From: Peptostreptococcaceae bacterium
GTDB lineage: Bacteria > Bacillota > Clostridia > Peptostreptococcales > Peptostreptococcaceae
DNA: 64,000 nucleotides
Assembly (NCBI GenBank): GCA_902363255.1
Contig: CABIZO010000001.1
Span: 434,001-498,000, forward strand
Reading direction: 5' to 3'
In this document: positions 42,401-52,500 of the stretch, piece by piece
Layout: every line of letters begins with the position of its first letter
Position numbering within the stretch: the first letter of the stretch is position 1
The notes under the pieces: model-generated
Seen by the model: only the letters and a program-made list of their open reading frames with translations
Told to the model about the DNA's origin: nothing
Databases searched by the model: none
Position numbers and translations under genes: made by a program

Positions 42401-42928
42401 ATGAAGTTAGAGATTATTAAACATAAAAGGAATATAAGAAAATTAAGTATGCTGCTACTAATGGTTAGCTTTTTTATTACAGGATGCAGCAAATATAAAA
42501 CAATCGAAAGTGCAGAAATATTAAATCATACTGAAAATGAGAGTGTAATTACGAAAGAAGAGCACCCTATACATAAGTATGAGTATATTGCGAAGTTGGA
42601 TGATTTAGATGAAAGTGTTACTCAATCAGATACCTTACACCATGAAGAATCAACATCAGAAATGATAGAATTAGAAGAAAATAAATTTTCAAGGTGGGAT
42701 GAGATGTTAAGTGAGATTTGTGCATTACTAACAGATTATCTTAATAAAAAGGAATTAGAAGAGTTTAAAGATAAACAAAAAAACTGGTTAAACTATAGAG
42801 AAAATATTGCTCATAAAGATGCTGATAAGTTTGAAGGCATGAATTTTGCAGAAGTACAATACAATTCAACTTTAACGCAGCTGACAAAAGAAAGATGCTA
42901 CGAAATAGTTAATACGTATTTACAATAA
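42401..42928 (+). CDS. Lipoprotein with LprI/DUF1311-like domain
   Basis: A 175-residue lipoprotein. The signal peptide (MLLLMVSFFITGC) ends in the lipobox ITGC with Cys29 as the lipid site. An acidic linker follows, and about residues 95-175 resemble the DUF1311/LprI domain (WDEMLSEICALLTDYLNKKELEEFKDKQKNWLNYRENIA ... NSTLTQLTKERCYEIVNTYL), found in periplasmic or surface proteins, some of which inhibit lysozyme. Two cysteines (about 108 and 167) could form a disulfide. Ribosome binding site CAGGAGGAT. Function is inferred weakly. Confidence 0.7.
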   Translation: MKLEIIKHKRNIRKLSMLLLMVSFFITGCSKYKTIESAEILNHTENESVITKEEHPIHKYEYIAKLDDLDESVTQSDTLHHEESTSEMIELEENKFSRWDEMLSEICALLTDYLNKKELEEFKDKQKNWLNYRENIAHKDADKFEGMNFAEVQYNSTLTQLTKERCYEIVNTYLQ

Positions 42929-42999
42929 ATAAATTTGTAGATTCCAATAACCTTTGATAAAATGTAAAGAAGTAAATTTTTAATCGGAGGCAATTGATA

Positions 43000-43896
43000 A
43001 TGAAGGATTCAGACTGGATAATACTAGATAAGTTATATCAAACACCGAATATTACTAAAGTTGCAAATATGTTGTATATAAGTCAGCCATCTCTTACAAA
43101 GAGAATAAAAAGTATAGAAGAAGAGTTTAATATTAAAATAGTTGATAGAACTTCAAAAGGTGTAGTATTTACATCAGAAGGAGAATATTTAGCTAAAAAA
43201 GCAGAAATCTATATAAATTTTATAGAAGAGATAAAAAATGATTTAAAACAATATGATGAAGAGTCAAAGGGTGTAATAACTGTAGGATCATCATATACAT
43301 ATGGCAAATTTAAACTAGCAGATCTATTCTTTGAGTATTCTGAGAAAAAACCTGGTGTAAGTTTTGATGTTGTAACGGAGCAAAGTCATAATTTATTTAG
43401 AATGTTAGTTGAAGGTGATTTAAGTTTAGGATTTATATCTGGAAACTATGAAGGTCCAATAGATAAAATATTAGTTAAACAAGACAAAGCATATATTGTA
43501 TCAAAAGATCCGATTAATTTAGATGAATTACCTTACTTGAAACGTATAGACTATAGAAGTAATGATAAGAGTAAGGAACTACTTGATAATTGGTGGAATG
43601 AAAGATATAAAAAAAGTAAGCCGGCAGGCACATTTGCTGGATATATTGATTTTGCTTGGAAATTAATAGACAAAGGACTTGGATATACTTGTTGCTTTTT
43701 ACCTGATGAATTTAAAAATGATTATAATCTGCATTTAACACCATTATTAGATACTAATGGAAATAGTGTAATAAGAAATACTTGGTTTGCATACTCAAAA
43801 ACAAAGAAGTTTAATAAGATAGAAAAAGAATTTATACAATTTATAAAAGATAGTATAGCCATAGATCAAATGGACAATATTGATAGCTCACAGTAA
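43000..43896 (+). CDS. LysR family transcriptional regulator
   Basis: A 298-residue LysR regulator: winged helix (about 1-62: DSDWIILDKLYQTPNITKVANMLYISQPSLTKRIKSIEEEFNIKIVDRTSKGVVFTSEGE) and an effector domain (about 85-290). The effector lacks the GSGTRE motif of the other two LysR proteins here, so it binds a different ligand class. Start ATG 43000 chosen since CGGAGG (42985-42990) lies 9 bases before it; a TTG at 42994 is too close. Target unknown; the neighbouring lipoprotein or genes outside the window are possible. Confidence 0.87.
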   Translation: MKDSDWIILDKLYQTPNITKVANMLYISQPSLTKRIKSIEEEFNIKIVDRTSKGVVFTSEGEYLAKKAEIYINFIEEIKNDLKQYDEESKGVITVGSSYTYGKFKLADLFFEYSEKKPGVSFDVVTEQSHNLFRMLVEGDLSLGFISGNYEGPIDKILVKQDKAYIVSKDPINLDELPYLKRIDYRSNDKSKELLDNWWNERYKKSKPAGTFAGYIDFAWKLIDKGLGYTCCFLPDEFKNDYNLHLTPLLDTNGNSVIRNTWFAYSKTKKFNKIEKEFIQFIKDSIAIDQMDNIDSSQ

Positions 43897-43907
43897 ATGT
43901 GAGCTAT
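43883..43907 (+). terminator. Terminator overlapping the stop of the LysR gene
   Basis: 10-bp perfect stem (43883-43892 with 43898-43907), 5-base loop, then TTTTTAT. Confidence 0.85.
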
Positions 43908-43920
43908 TTTTATATTAAAA

Positions 43921-44297
43921 TTATTTCATGAATTGTTTTAAAGTATATGGTGTATCTTCTTCATTATAAAAATGTTCATGAGATAAAGCAAAAATAGGTT
44001 TTGTATTTAAAGACTTTTGAGAATATATCTTACGATATTCATTTGGAGTACAATTATAATTTTTACGAAAAGCTCTATAAAGATAGAGATAATCAGAAAA
44101 TCCATAAGAAATACATACATCAATTAATTTCATATTTTTTGTACAAAGAAGTTTTCATGGGGTTGATTAGGATTGAAAATAACAGAACAACTAGATGAAA
44201 GATTATAACTCTCATGTTTAGAAGTAATCGTAACGTCTCCATCAAAAAGTAAAATTAATTCAAACGATCTATGTAAATGAGGACTACGATAGTTCAT
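43921..44297 (-). pseudogene. AraC family regulator, internally deleted and frameshifted
   Basis: Two disconnected pieces of one AraC-type regulator remain. From ATG 44297 to a TGA at 44130-44132 a 55-codon frame reads MNYRSPHLHRSFELILLFDG and ends in FNPNQPHENFF, an AraC cupin (sensor) domain. In another frame, from about 44151 down to 43921, comes LLCTKNMKLIDVCISYGFSD, then YLYRAFRKNYNCTPNEYRK, the second helix-turn-helix of AraC proteins. The roughly 100 residues that normally join them, including the first helix-turn-helix, are gone and the frame changes at the junction. The N-terminus also looks clipped. So it is a dead gene, no ribosome binding site being visible for either piece. Confidence 0.8.
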
Positions 44298-44334
44298 ATT
44301 TACTAAAAGAATATTTAAATTATAATATAGATTT

Positions 44335-44365
44335 ATAAAGAGCTCATTTTAAATAAGCTCTTTAT
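44335..44365. terminator. Hairpin after the small zinc-ribbon gene
   Basis: 10-bp stem ATAAAGAGCT (44335-44344) with AGCTCTTTAT (44356-44365), 11-base loop, directly at the 3' end of the minus-strand gene. Confidence 0.65.
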
Positions 44366-44366
44366 T

Positions 44367-44624
44367 TTATTTGATAGAAGTAATTTTTATTAAATTTGGA
44401 GTATTTAAGTCGTTTGTAACAACTTTTCCTTTTATTTCAATATCGTAACTACATAGTGGATTTTTGCAAATTAAATAAATTAAAAATCCATAAGAATTTT
44501 TATCAGAGGCTTTATTATTGGAAGTTTTCTTCATATCTTCAATTTTAAAATTGTATGGATATTCATGATTGCATTTAGGACATTTAATATTACAATTATG
44601 ACTTAGGGGATTTTTATAATTCAA
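44367..44624 (-). CDS. Small zinc-ribbon-like protein, 85 residues
   Basis: Not recognised beyond its metal site. Four cysteines in two pairs, CPKC (about 15-18) and CKNPLC (about 54-59), plus nearby His suggest a zinc ribbon; the middle is Lys/Asn-rich. No membrane segment. The start is placed at TTG 44624, since GGAGGTG lies 6 bases before it, whereas an upstream GTG at 44633 is part of that ribosome binding site. Monocistronic. Confidence 0.65.
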   Translation of the reverse strand: MNYKNPLSHNCNIKCPKCNHEYPYNFKIEDMKKTSNNKASDKNSYGFLIYLICKNPLCSYDIEIKGKVVTNDLNTPNLIKITSIK

Positions 44625-44817
44625 AAAATACACCTCCTATTATTTTAAATACATATATTTATTATTTACATAAAAATAATAAAATAAGCTAAATATTACA
44701 CAAGACTAAACTTGGTTAAATATTGATAATATACAAATTGAAGGAAAAATATTAGAATTAATTGTAATTAATATATAATAATATTGATTTAAAAATAAAA
44801 ATAAAGAGGTATATATA

Positions 44818-45492
44818 ATGGATATTTTTATAATAGAAGATGATAAATCTTTAAGTAGAGAGATAAGTATGACTTTAAGTAAATGGGGATATGTTACTCA
44901 AGAAGTTAATGATTTCGAAAATATAACTAATGAAGTTTTAGAATGTAATCCAAAATTAATTTTAATGGATATAAATTTACCTTCTTATGATGGTTTTTAT
45001 TGGTGTTCACAAATAAGAAATTTTTTAAAAGTGCCAATAATCTTTATTTCATCAAGAGATAACGATATGGATATCATTATGTCCATAAATATGGGTGGTG
45101 ATGATTATATTACAAAACCTTTTTCACCACAAGTTTTGGTGGCTAAAATTCAGGCAATACTTAGAAGAACTTACTCTTATAACAATGATATAAAAGGTGA
45201 AATAATAAAATTTAAAGATGTAACACTAAATCTTGTTGAAGGTAAGATATATTTCAAAAATGAAAATGCAGAATTAACTAAAAATGAGTTGAAAATAATG
45301 AAGATATTAATGGAAAACCAAGAAAAGATCGTAAGCAGAGATGAAATTATTGAAGAACTTTGGGATACAGATGAATTTATCAGTGAAAATACTTTGACCG
45401 TGAATGTAAATAGATTAAGAAAAAAACTAGATTCTATTGGATTAAATGATTTTATAGAAACTAAAAAAGGACAAGGGTATATATTAAGATGA
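44818..45492 (+). CDS. Response regulator, OmpR family (BceR-like)
   Basis: A 224-residue response regulator. Receiver domain (about 1-115) with acidic pocket EDD (7-9), phospho-acceptor Asp51 in LILMDINLP, and the K in ITKPFSP; C-terminal OmpR winged helix (about 130-222: LTKNELKIMKILMENQEKIVSRDEIIEELWD ... VNVNRLRKKLDSIGL). It is the first gene of a four-gene Bce-type module (regulator, kinase, ATPase, permease) that senses and removes cell-wall-active peptides such as bacitracin or lantibiotics. Ribosome binding site AAGAGG. Overlaps the kinase gene by 4 bases. Confidence 0.92.
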   Translation: MDIFIIEDDKSLSREISMTLSKWGYVTQEVNDFENITNEVLECNPKLILMDINLPSYDGFYWCSQIRNFLKVPIIFISSRDNDMDIIMSINMGGDDYITKPFSPQVLVAKIQAILRRTYSYNNDIKGEIIKFKDVTLNLVEGKIYFKNENAELTKNELKIMKILMENQEKIVSRDEIIEELWDTDEFISENTLTVNVNRLRKKLDSIGLNDFIETKKGQGYILR

Positions 45493-46499
45493 GTTTATTA
45501 AAATACTTGAAAGAAGTAAAATTATTTTTATTCTTAGTGCTATTTATAATGATAATAGTAGATGTGACTATATTATTAGATCCGAACTTAAGTAATAGTA
45601 TTGATACTTTAATTTATATTAACATTTTATCAACTTTAATTACCATATTGTTTATTTTCTTTGGATACAGTAAATACAAAAGAAAGATACGAAAATTTAT
45701 AAATGCCATAAATAATATAAGAGAAGAAAACATTGAATTTGAAAATGACTATTTTTATGAAAATATTAAGAAGTTAATTGAAGATAAGGAAGAAGAAGTA
45801 AATAGTTTGAGAAAGGAACTGGAAGAAATTAATGATTATATGACTAACTGGATACATGAAGTAAAGATTCCAATTTCTGTTCTTCAAATAATAGGAAGAA
45901 GAGTAAATGATATTGATGAAAGTAGAGAACTATCTAAGCAGATTAATAGTGAAGTAAGCCGTATAGATAAATTGGTGGAGCAAGCCATGTACTCTAGCCG
46001 AGCAGGTAATTATAATTCAGATTTTATAATAAATGAGGTTAATTTAGAACAAGCAGTAAAAGAGGTTATTAAGAAAAATAAATATCAATTTATTTATAAC
46101 AAAATAGATTTACAAGTTGGATTTTTAGACAAAACTGTTTTAACAGATAAAAAATGGATTACTCATATTATTGAGCTTATAATTGATAATGCTATTAAAT
46201 ATAGTCATATAGGTGGTAAAATAGAAATTTATCTAAATGAAAATAAAAAAGGTTGTGAGTTACATATTAAAGATTATGGTATGGGAATTGTACCTCAAGA
46301 CATCGAAAGAGTTTTTGACAAAGGTTTCACAGGAGAAAATGGAAGGAAGAAAACAAAATCAACAGGTATGGGACTTTATATATCAAAGAAAATTTTAAAT
46401 AAATTAAGCCATGATATAGATGTAATATCAACTCCAAATGAATTTTGTGATGTTTATATTACGTTCTATGATTTATCAGATTACTTCAATGTGACATAA
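45489..46499 (+). CDS. Intramembrane-sensing histidine kinase (BceS-like)
   Basis: A 336-residue kinase with two membrane helices near the N-terminus (about 12-30 and 38-58) and almost no extracellular loop, the mark of BceS-type kinases that sense through their ABC transporter. The phospho-accepting site is WIHEVKIPIS (about 120-129), an HEVKxP variant typical of this group. N box IIDNAIKYS, G1 DYGMGI and G2 STGMGLYISKKI follow. The ATG overlaps the regulator's stop by 4 bases (ATGA), so the two are translationally coupled. Confidence 0.92.
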   Translation: MSLLKYLKEVKLFLFLVLFIMIIVDVTILLDPNLSNSIDTLIYINILSTLITILFIFFGYSKYKRKIRKFINAINNIREENIEFENDYFYENIKKLIEDKEEEVNSLRKELEEINDYMTNWIHEVKIPISVLQIIGRRVNDIDESRELSKQINSEVSRIDKLVEQAMYSSRAGNYNSDFIINEVNLEQAVKEVIKKNKYQFIYNKIDLQVGFLDKTVLTDKKWITHIIELIIDNAIKYSHIGGKIEIYLNENKKGCELHIKDYGMGIVPQDIERVFDKGFTGENGRKKTKSTGMGLYISKKILNKLSHDIDVISTPNEFCDVYITFYDLSDYFNVT

Positions 46500-46601
46500 A
46501 TGACACATATCCTCTCCAAAGTGTTAGGTTAAGCGATGGAACAAGACATTTAAAAATAATAAAATATAAATATAATAAATATTAGAAATTTGGAGGGTAA
46601 T

Positions 46602-47357
46602 ATGTTAAAAACTATTAATTTAAAAAAAGATATTAAAAATAATAAAAATACATTTAAAATATTAAAGGATATTAATTTGGAAGTTAAAGAAGGAGAATTT
46701 TTATCTATAATGGGACCTTCTGGAGCTGGTAAAACCACTTTTTTAAATATTTTATCAACAGTAGATAAACCTACTTCAGGAAATGTATATTATGAAAATA
46801 AAGATATAAGCAAAATGAATAACAAGGAATTATCTAAATTTAGAAGAGATAATATAGGATTTATTTTTCAAGACTATAACTTATTAGAAAGTATGAGTGT
46901 AGAAGATAATATAGCCCTACCCCTTGTAATAGGTAATGAAAAAACAAGTAGAATAAAATCTGAAGTCTTAAGATTGGCTAAATTTTTTGGAATAGATGCT
47001 CATCTTAAAAAATATCCTTATGAATTATCTGGAGGACAAAAACAAAGAGTAGCAGCAGCTAGGGCGCTTATAACTTCACCTAAGATTATTTTTGCTGATG
47101 AACCAACAGGAGCGCTAGATTCAAAATCTTCATCAGAATTACTAAATTGCCTAAAAGATATGAATGAGAAGTTCAATGTGACAGTTATTATGGTTACTCA
47201 TGATCCATTTAGTGCGAGTTATTCGAAAAAAGTTATCTTTATAAAAGATGGAAAACTAAATGCTAGAATAGATAGCTCAGGAAATAGAAAAGAATTTTAT
47301 AATAGTATAATGAATTTACTTACTTCCATGGGAGGTGAAGTAAATGAACTTCTTTAA
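46602..47357 (+). CDS. Bce-type ABC transporter ATP-binding protein
   Basis: A 251-residue ABC ATPase of the MacB/LolD-like group used by BceAB transporters. Walker A GPSGAGKTTF (about 39-48), signature YELSGGQKQRVAAARAL (about 142-158), Walker B IIFADEPTGALD (about 167-178) and VTHDPFSASYS. Start ATG 46602 is chosen because GGAGGGT lies before it inside a longer frame from TTG 46590. The 102-bp gap after the kinase gene may contain a regulator-driven promoter. It overlaps the permease gene by 14 bases. Confidence 0.92.
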   Translation: MLKTINLKKDIKNNKNTFKILKDINLEVKEGEFLSIMGPSGAGKTTFLNILSTVDKPTSGNVYYENKDISKMNNKELSKFRRDNIGFIFQDYNLLESMSVEDNIALPLVIGNEKTSRIKSEVLRLAKFFGIDAHLKKYPYELSGGQKQRVAAARALITSPKIIFADEPTGALDSKSSSELLNCLKDMNEKFNVTVIMVTHDPFSASYSKKVIFIKDGKLNARIDSSGNRKEFYNSIMNLLTSMGGEVNELL

Positions 47358-49242
47358 ACTTTCGTTTATGAATTTAAGACAGAATATAAAAAATTATGGT
47401 ATGTATATATTTTCAATGGTATTTTCCATTGTGGTATTCTATAATTTTGTAACATTGATGTTTAGTGAACAATTTAGACAGATACAAGATTTAAACGTGA
47501 TATCAACTTTAGCAATGGTATGTGCTATGGTATTGTTCTTATTCTTTGTATTTTTTATTTCTTACTCAAGTAGTTTTTTTATAGAGCAAAGAAAAAAAGA
47601 ATTTGGTGTTTATACCTTCATGGGTGTAGAGAATAATAAAATAGCTTTATTATTTGCTCAAGAGGGATTGTTAATAGGAATACTAGCTTTAGTAGGAGGT
47701 ATTCTTGGAGGAATTTTAACTAATAAATTATTTTTAATGGCATTGGCTAAAATTTCTAAAGTAGATATTGTGATGAAGTTTGAAATATCAAAAGAAGCCA
47801 TTATAATAACTAGTTTAATATTTTTAGGTATATTAATTTGTGTGTTTATTAAAGAATATATAGTCTTATTAAGAACGGATATAACAAAGCTTATCAATGC
47901 AACAAATGTATATCAAACTGACAATAGCAAAAATAAAACTTTACAAGGTATTTTAGGATTAATAATTATAGTTTTAGCTTATATTGTGATTTTATATTAC
48001 AAAAGATACAACATACCATTTCCAGCAGCCATATTTGCTACAGTGATTATGGTCATAATAGGAACAATGTTATTATTTAAAGGATTTTTTACTTTTATAG
48101 TTTCAAAATTAATTAATAATAAAAGTTTCTTATATAAAAACACGAATATATTAAGTTATAACAATATAATTTTTAGAATAAGAGATAATAACAAAGTTTT
48201 AGGTCAAATTGCAGTATTAATAACATGTTGTTTAACTTGTGTAATAGTATCAATTGCTACAAGAACTGTTTTTACAGAAGGAAAAGAATCAGAATATCCT
48301 TATAGCATAATGTATGAAGGAAACTTAGACAATAAAGTAGTTCAAGAAGCATTAAAGTTAAGTAAAGAAAAAATTGATTTTGATCTTCAAACAGAAGTAA
48401 TGTCAATTGATATAACTGATAATGGAAGTAAGCAATCACCAATACTTTATGGAGATCAAGTTGACTTAGTAAAATACTCAGATGTTAAAAAAATATGTGA
48501 GTATAGAGATTTAGATAATGAAAGTAAATTTTTAAAAGAAGATTTGAAGAATAATCAAGGTATATTTTTAATTCCTAAAAACTTAATTAATGCTTTTGAT
48601 TTTAAAGTGAATTTTAGTATGGGAAATAATAATATTAAAATAGTTGATGACTATTCAATGAATTTATTTGGCCATTTTAGGGATGGTATTCCTGTAATCG
48701 TAGTAAATGATAACACTTATAATTCAATAAAAAAAGATTTGAATAAAGATACAGAAAACATATCTTGTATAACTCTAAAAAACTTTGACAATACAAGAGA
48801 AATATTAAATTATATTAAAGATAATAGTAAGTTAAATGTTTATAGTGTAGATAATTTTGATGGAGATAGCTATAACTTTATAAATGCAATTTACTTTATC
48901 GGATTATTTATGGCTTTAGTATTTATAGTATCTGTAGGTAGTATTATGTACTTTAAATGTATTTCTGATGCGAGTAAAGATAAGCCTAGATTTGATACGC
49001 TGAGAAAAATAGGAACAAGCCAAGAATATATTAATAAGTCTATCTATAAACAAGTAGGAATATTTTTCTTATTCCCAGCTATAGTGGCCATAATTCATAG
49101 TGCTGTAGCAAGTTACGCAGTAACAAGTTTATTTAATCAAGATGGAAGGCTTTCAACTTTAATTACAACTATTGTTTTCTCAATAATATATATGGTTTAT
49201 TATTTATTAACTTCACGAAAGTATATTAGTTTAACTAAATAA
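47344..49242 (+). CDS. Bce-type ABC transporter permease (FtsX-like)
   Basis: A 632-residue permease with ten hydrophobic segments: one near the N-terminus, three more by residue 180, and the rest split by a large extracellular domain (about 320-515) between segments 7 and 8, as in BceB/VraG. Typical stretches are KLSFMNLRQNIKNYGMYIFSMVFSI, EQRKKEFGVYTFMGVENNKIALLFAQEGLLIG and KPRFDTLRKIGTSQEYINKSI. It binds the peptide, signals to the kinase and confers resistance. Ribosome binding site GGGAGGTG lies within the ATPase gene. Confidence 0.92.
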   Translation: MNFFKLSFMNLRQNIKNYGMYIFSMVFSIVVFYNFVTLMFSEQFRQIQDLNVISTLAMVCAMVLFLFFVFFISYSSSFFIEQRKKEFGVYTFMGVENNKIALLFAQEGLLIGILALVGGILGGILTNKLFLMALAKISKVDIVMKFEISKEAIIITSLIFLGILICVFIKEYIVLLRTDITKLINATNVYQTDNSKNKTLQGILGLIIIVLAYIVILYYKRYNIPFPAAIFATVIMVIIGTMLLFKGFFTFIVSKLINNKSFLYKNTNILSYNNIIFRIRDNNKVLGQIAVLITCCLTCVIVSIATRTVFTEGKESEYPYSIMYEGNLDNKVVQEALKLSKEKIDFDLQTEVMSIDITDNGSKQSPILYGDQVDLVKYSDVKKICEYRDLDNESKFLKEDLKNNQGIFLIPKNLINAFDFKVNFSMGNNNIKIVDDYSMNLFGHFRDGIPVIVVNDNTYNSIKKDLNKDTENISCITLKNFDNTREILNYIKDNSKLNVYSVDNFDGDSYNFINAIYFIGLFMALVFIVSVGSIMYFKCISDASKDKPRFDTLRKIGTSQEYINKSIYKQVGIFFLFPAIVAIIHSAVASYAVTSLFNQDGRLSTLITTIVFSIIYMVYYLLTSRKYISLTK

Positions 49243-49250
49243 AATCTAAA

Positions 49251-49297
49251 ACTGGCCCCAGGATTATTATTAAAAAAATAATAATCCTGGGGCCAGT
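49251..49297. repeat. GC-rich 21-bp perfect hairpin, REP-like or minus-strand terminator
   Basis: ACTGGCCCCAGGATTATTATT (21 bases, 49251-49271) pairs perfectly with 49277-49297 around an AAAAA loop. The GGCC-rich base is foreign to the AT-rich surroundings. There is no T-run on the plus strand (GCCATTTAC follows), but on the minus strand TTTTAGATTTTATTT follows, so as a terminator it points the wrong way for the Bce permease. It may be a dispersed palindromic element. The rest of the gap 49298-49518 shows no clear signal. Confidence 0.6.
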
Positions 49298-49518
49298 GCC
49301 ATTTACTATACTATAAAATACATAAAAGCATATAAAATAAGAAAGTAAATCAAAAATATAAATTAACAATACATTCATTAGATTAATAAAGATATTAAAG
49401 TATAAACGATGAAAGTTGTCATAACTAAAAGTAATCTGGAGGAATTAAAAGTAAAATATAGAATAATAGAAGATATATGCTTAATTGTGCATTTAAGCAA
49501 ATTGATAGGGGGAGTTTT

Positions 49519-52500
49519 ATGAATAACAAAGGAAAACTAGTAAAGTTATTAAGTAAAGTATTAGTCTTTACTATGATCGTAGCCTTATCACTAAGTAACA
49601 GTATAGCTATGATTGCAGCAGCTAATATTACTGTACCTGAAGGCACATATGTAGTATCAAATACTACAAAGAAAATTGCTCCAGGTATTGAAGAAAGTAC
49701 AATTGTTACAAATAACAAAGCAGGGACAAAGCAAAGTATTGATTATGCATGTGAAATTGATTTACAAGGCACATCAACTACAAAAATTATCTCAGGATAT
49801 GCTGGTTATGATGCATCATCTTGGAAAATGGATAAGTTAACAAATCAAGCTAAGGCTGCTGAGAAAAAAACAGGATTAAATGTAGTAGCGGGTATTAATG
49901 CTGATTTTTATAACATGTCTAATGGTCAGCCTTTAGGAATGCTTGTTATGGATGGAAAAGTATATAATAAGGGTACAAACCCATACTTTGCCATAACTAA
50001 AGAAGGTAAGGCTGAAATAAGAGAAGGTAATGTACCAATAGATGATGTGGAATCAGCTGTTGGCGGAGATGTAATCATGGTTAAAGATGGTAAAGTCGTT
50101 AACCTTGATGATAATAATTCATATCAAACTATATTATATTCTAGACAAGCAATAGGTATAAAAGCAGATGGAAGTGTAGTTACTTTTACTACTCATGGAC
50201 GTAATTATCCATTATCTAATGGTCATACATATAGAGAAATGGCTGAACTTATGATAGGGCTTGGATGTGTTACAGTACTGAATTTAGATGGTGGAGGTTC
50301 TGCAACTTATGCATCTCAATATGAAGGTAGTGAGGATTTTGAAGTAAGAAATAGTCCATCAGATGGTACAGAAAGAAAAGTAAGTAGTACTTTACTTATA
50401 GTTTCTACTGCAAAACCAACAGGGGAATTTGACCATGCTTCAGTTTCTCCTAATGATTTAGTTTATACACCAAATTCAACAGTACAATTTGAAGCTACAG
50501 GTGTTGATTCATCAGGAGGAGCAGCTAATCTTCCTAGCGATTTAACATGGAAAATGGATGATTCATCAGCATCATATGGACAAATAAACAATAAAGGTTT
50601 ATTCACATCAAATGGTAAAACAGGAGATGTTAAAATAAATGCATTAAGTGGTGGAAAAGTAGTTGGTTCTACGCAAATTACTATTGCAGAGCCAGATAGT
50701 ATATCTTTTAGTAGTGAAGAAATTAGTTTAGGATTTGATAAAAGTAGTAATTTGGGATTAATTGTTAAGTATAAAGGTAGAGATGTAATCTATAAAGATG
50801 GCGACTTTAAATGGAATATGGATGATGAAAAAATGGGTTCATTTAATGGCAATATATTTACATCATCCAGCTCAGCAACAATTAATGGTTATATTACTGT
50901 CACTTCTGCATACAACTCATCAGTGTCAGGAAAAGTTTATGCTATTATAGGTAGATTACCTTCAGTTATGTTAGATTTTGAAGATGTTGTAGATGAGGAA
51001 ACTGGAACTACTACAAAAGCAGAAGATTTCTATACAATAACAAGAGATAAAAATGATACACAATCTTTATTATTACTTGGGAATTATGGACGTGGTGGTA
51101 AAGAATCAGCTGAATTAGTAGATTTAGATAGTGGAGAGCCAGTACGTTTTGGTAACAACTCTTTAAAAATTGATTATGATTTTTCAAGTGGTATTACAGC
51201 TACAGAAGGAGCTTGTTTAGGGTTTACTGAAGAAACTAAAAAAATAGAAGGAACACCAACAGGTATAGGAATGTGGGTATATGCCCCAGAAGGTACACCT
51301 AACCTTTGGCTTAGAATATATTTAAATGATGGAAATGGAAATCTTGTACCACTTAACTTTACAGAAGAAGCTAAAATTTCTGAAGGGAAAATGGGTGGTA
51401 TAGATTGGAATGGATGGAAATATGTTGAGGCTAGTTTGGAAGGACGTACAGGACCGTTCTCATTAGTAAAAGGTCAAACTATAAGGTTAATGTATGTACC
51501 TGGAACACAACAAGGGTTCTATACAAAAGGTGCAACAAAAGAAGATGGAACTTATGAAATGCTAGAAGTGCCAGAGTCTCAACGTAAAGGATCTATATAT
51601 ATAGATAATTTACAGTTTGTATATGGTGCTAATAATGACGATATAGATAATCCAAAAGTAGATAGCATAATAGCTAATAATACTGAGATAAAAGATGGAA
51701 TGACAATAGATACAAATACTATTACATTTAAATCTTTATTTAGTGATGCTGAAAATAAAAATACAAGTGGGATAGATCATGATACAGTTCGTATTTATGT
51801 AGATGGTGTAAATATGTCTTCTGAAAAAAACTGTGTTTTAGTTCCTGGTGATAATGCCATAAATTTATACGATGTTAAATTATCAAATGGACCACATAAT
51901 GTAAAAATTTTAGTACGTGATAAGTTTGGGAATGAAACAATCGAAACAAGAAACTTTACTGTAAAAGGTGAGAATAAATATACAAATGTAACACTTTCTC
52001 CAATAAGTGAAGGAAATCCTGTTTTAAATAAAAGTTTTGAGCTTGGATTATCTAGTGACGATATAGATGATATAAAATCTATAGATACAGAAATAAAAAT
52101 AAACAATGATTTCAAAGATTATGAAGTTAAATTTAATGATGACTTTGAAGGTACTGTTGCATATGATTCAAAAACAAGTACTATAAAATTAAATGCAACT
52201 AGAGTAGAAAATAAATCTATAATTGAGAGTTTATTCTCAGGTAAAAGTGAAGGAAATATAGCAACATTAAGTTTCAAAGTACCTAAAGATTTGAAAAAAG
52301 GATCAACATTTACATACTGTGCTCAAAAAGGACAAGTTACTTATAATAGTGAAAAAGAAGAAGGATTTATTGGAACATTTGCCACATTACAAGAAAGTTT
52401 AGACGTAGTAGCGCCTTTATCAGTAAAATCAGAAGCTATGGTTGTAGGCTCTAGTGGAAAAATATATGTTTATGATTTAGAGGAGAAAGCTGTTGCTGAT

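Noticed and set aside
44001..44198. Plus-strand frame of 65 codons over the AraC remnant
   Set aside because: It is the complement of the AraC helix-turn-helix coding sequence, which has clear protein homology on the minus strand.
49400..49500. Cyclic di-GMP or other riboswitch upstream of the giant secreted protein gene
   Set aside because: Surface-protein genes in this group often have such switches, but I could not find the conserved aptamer core or closing stem here.
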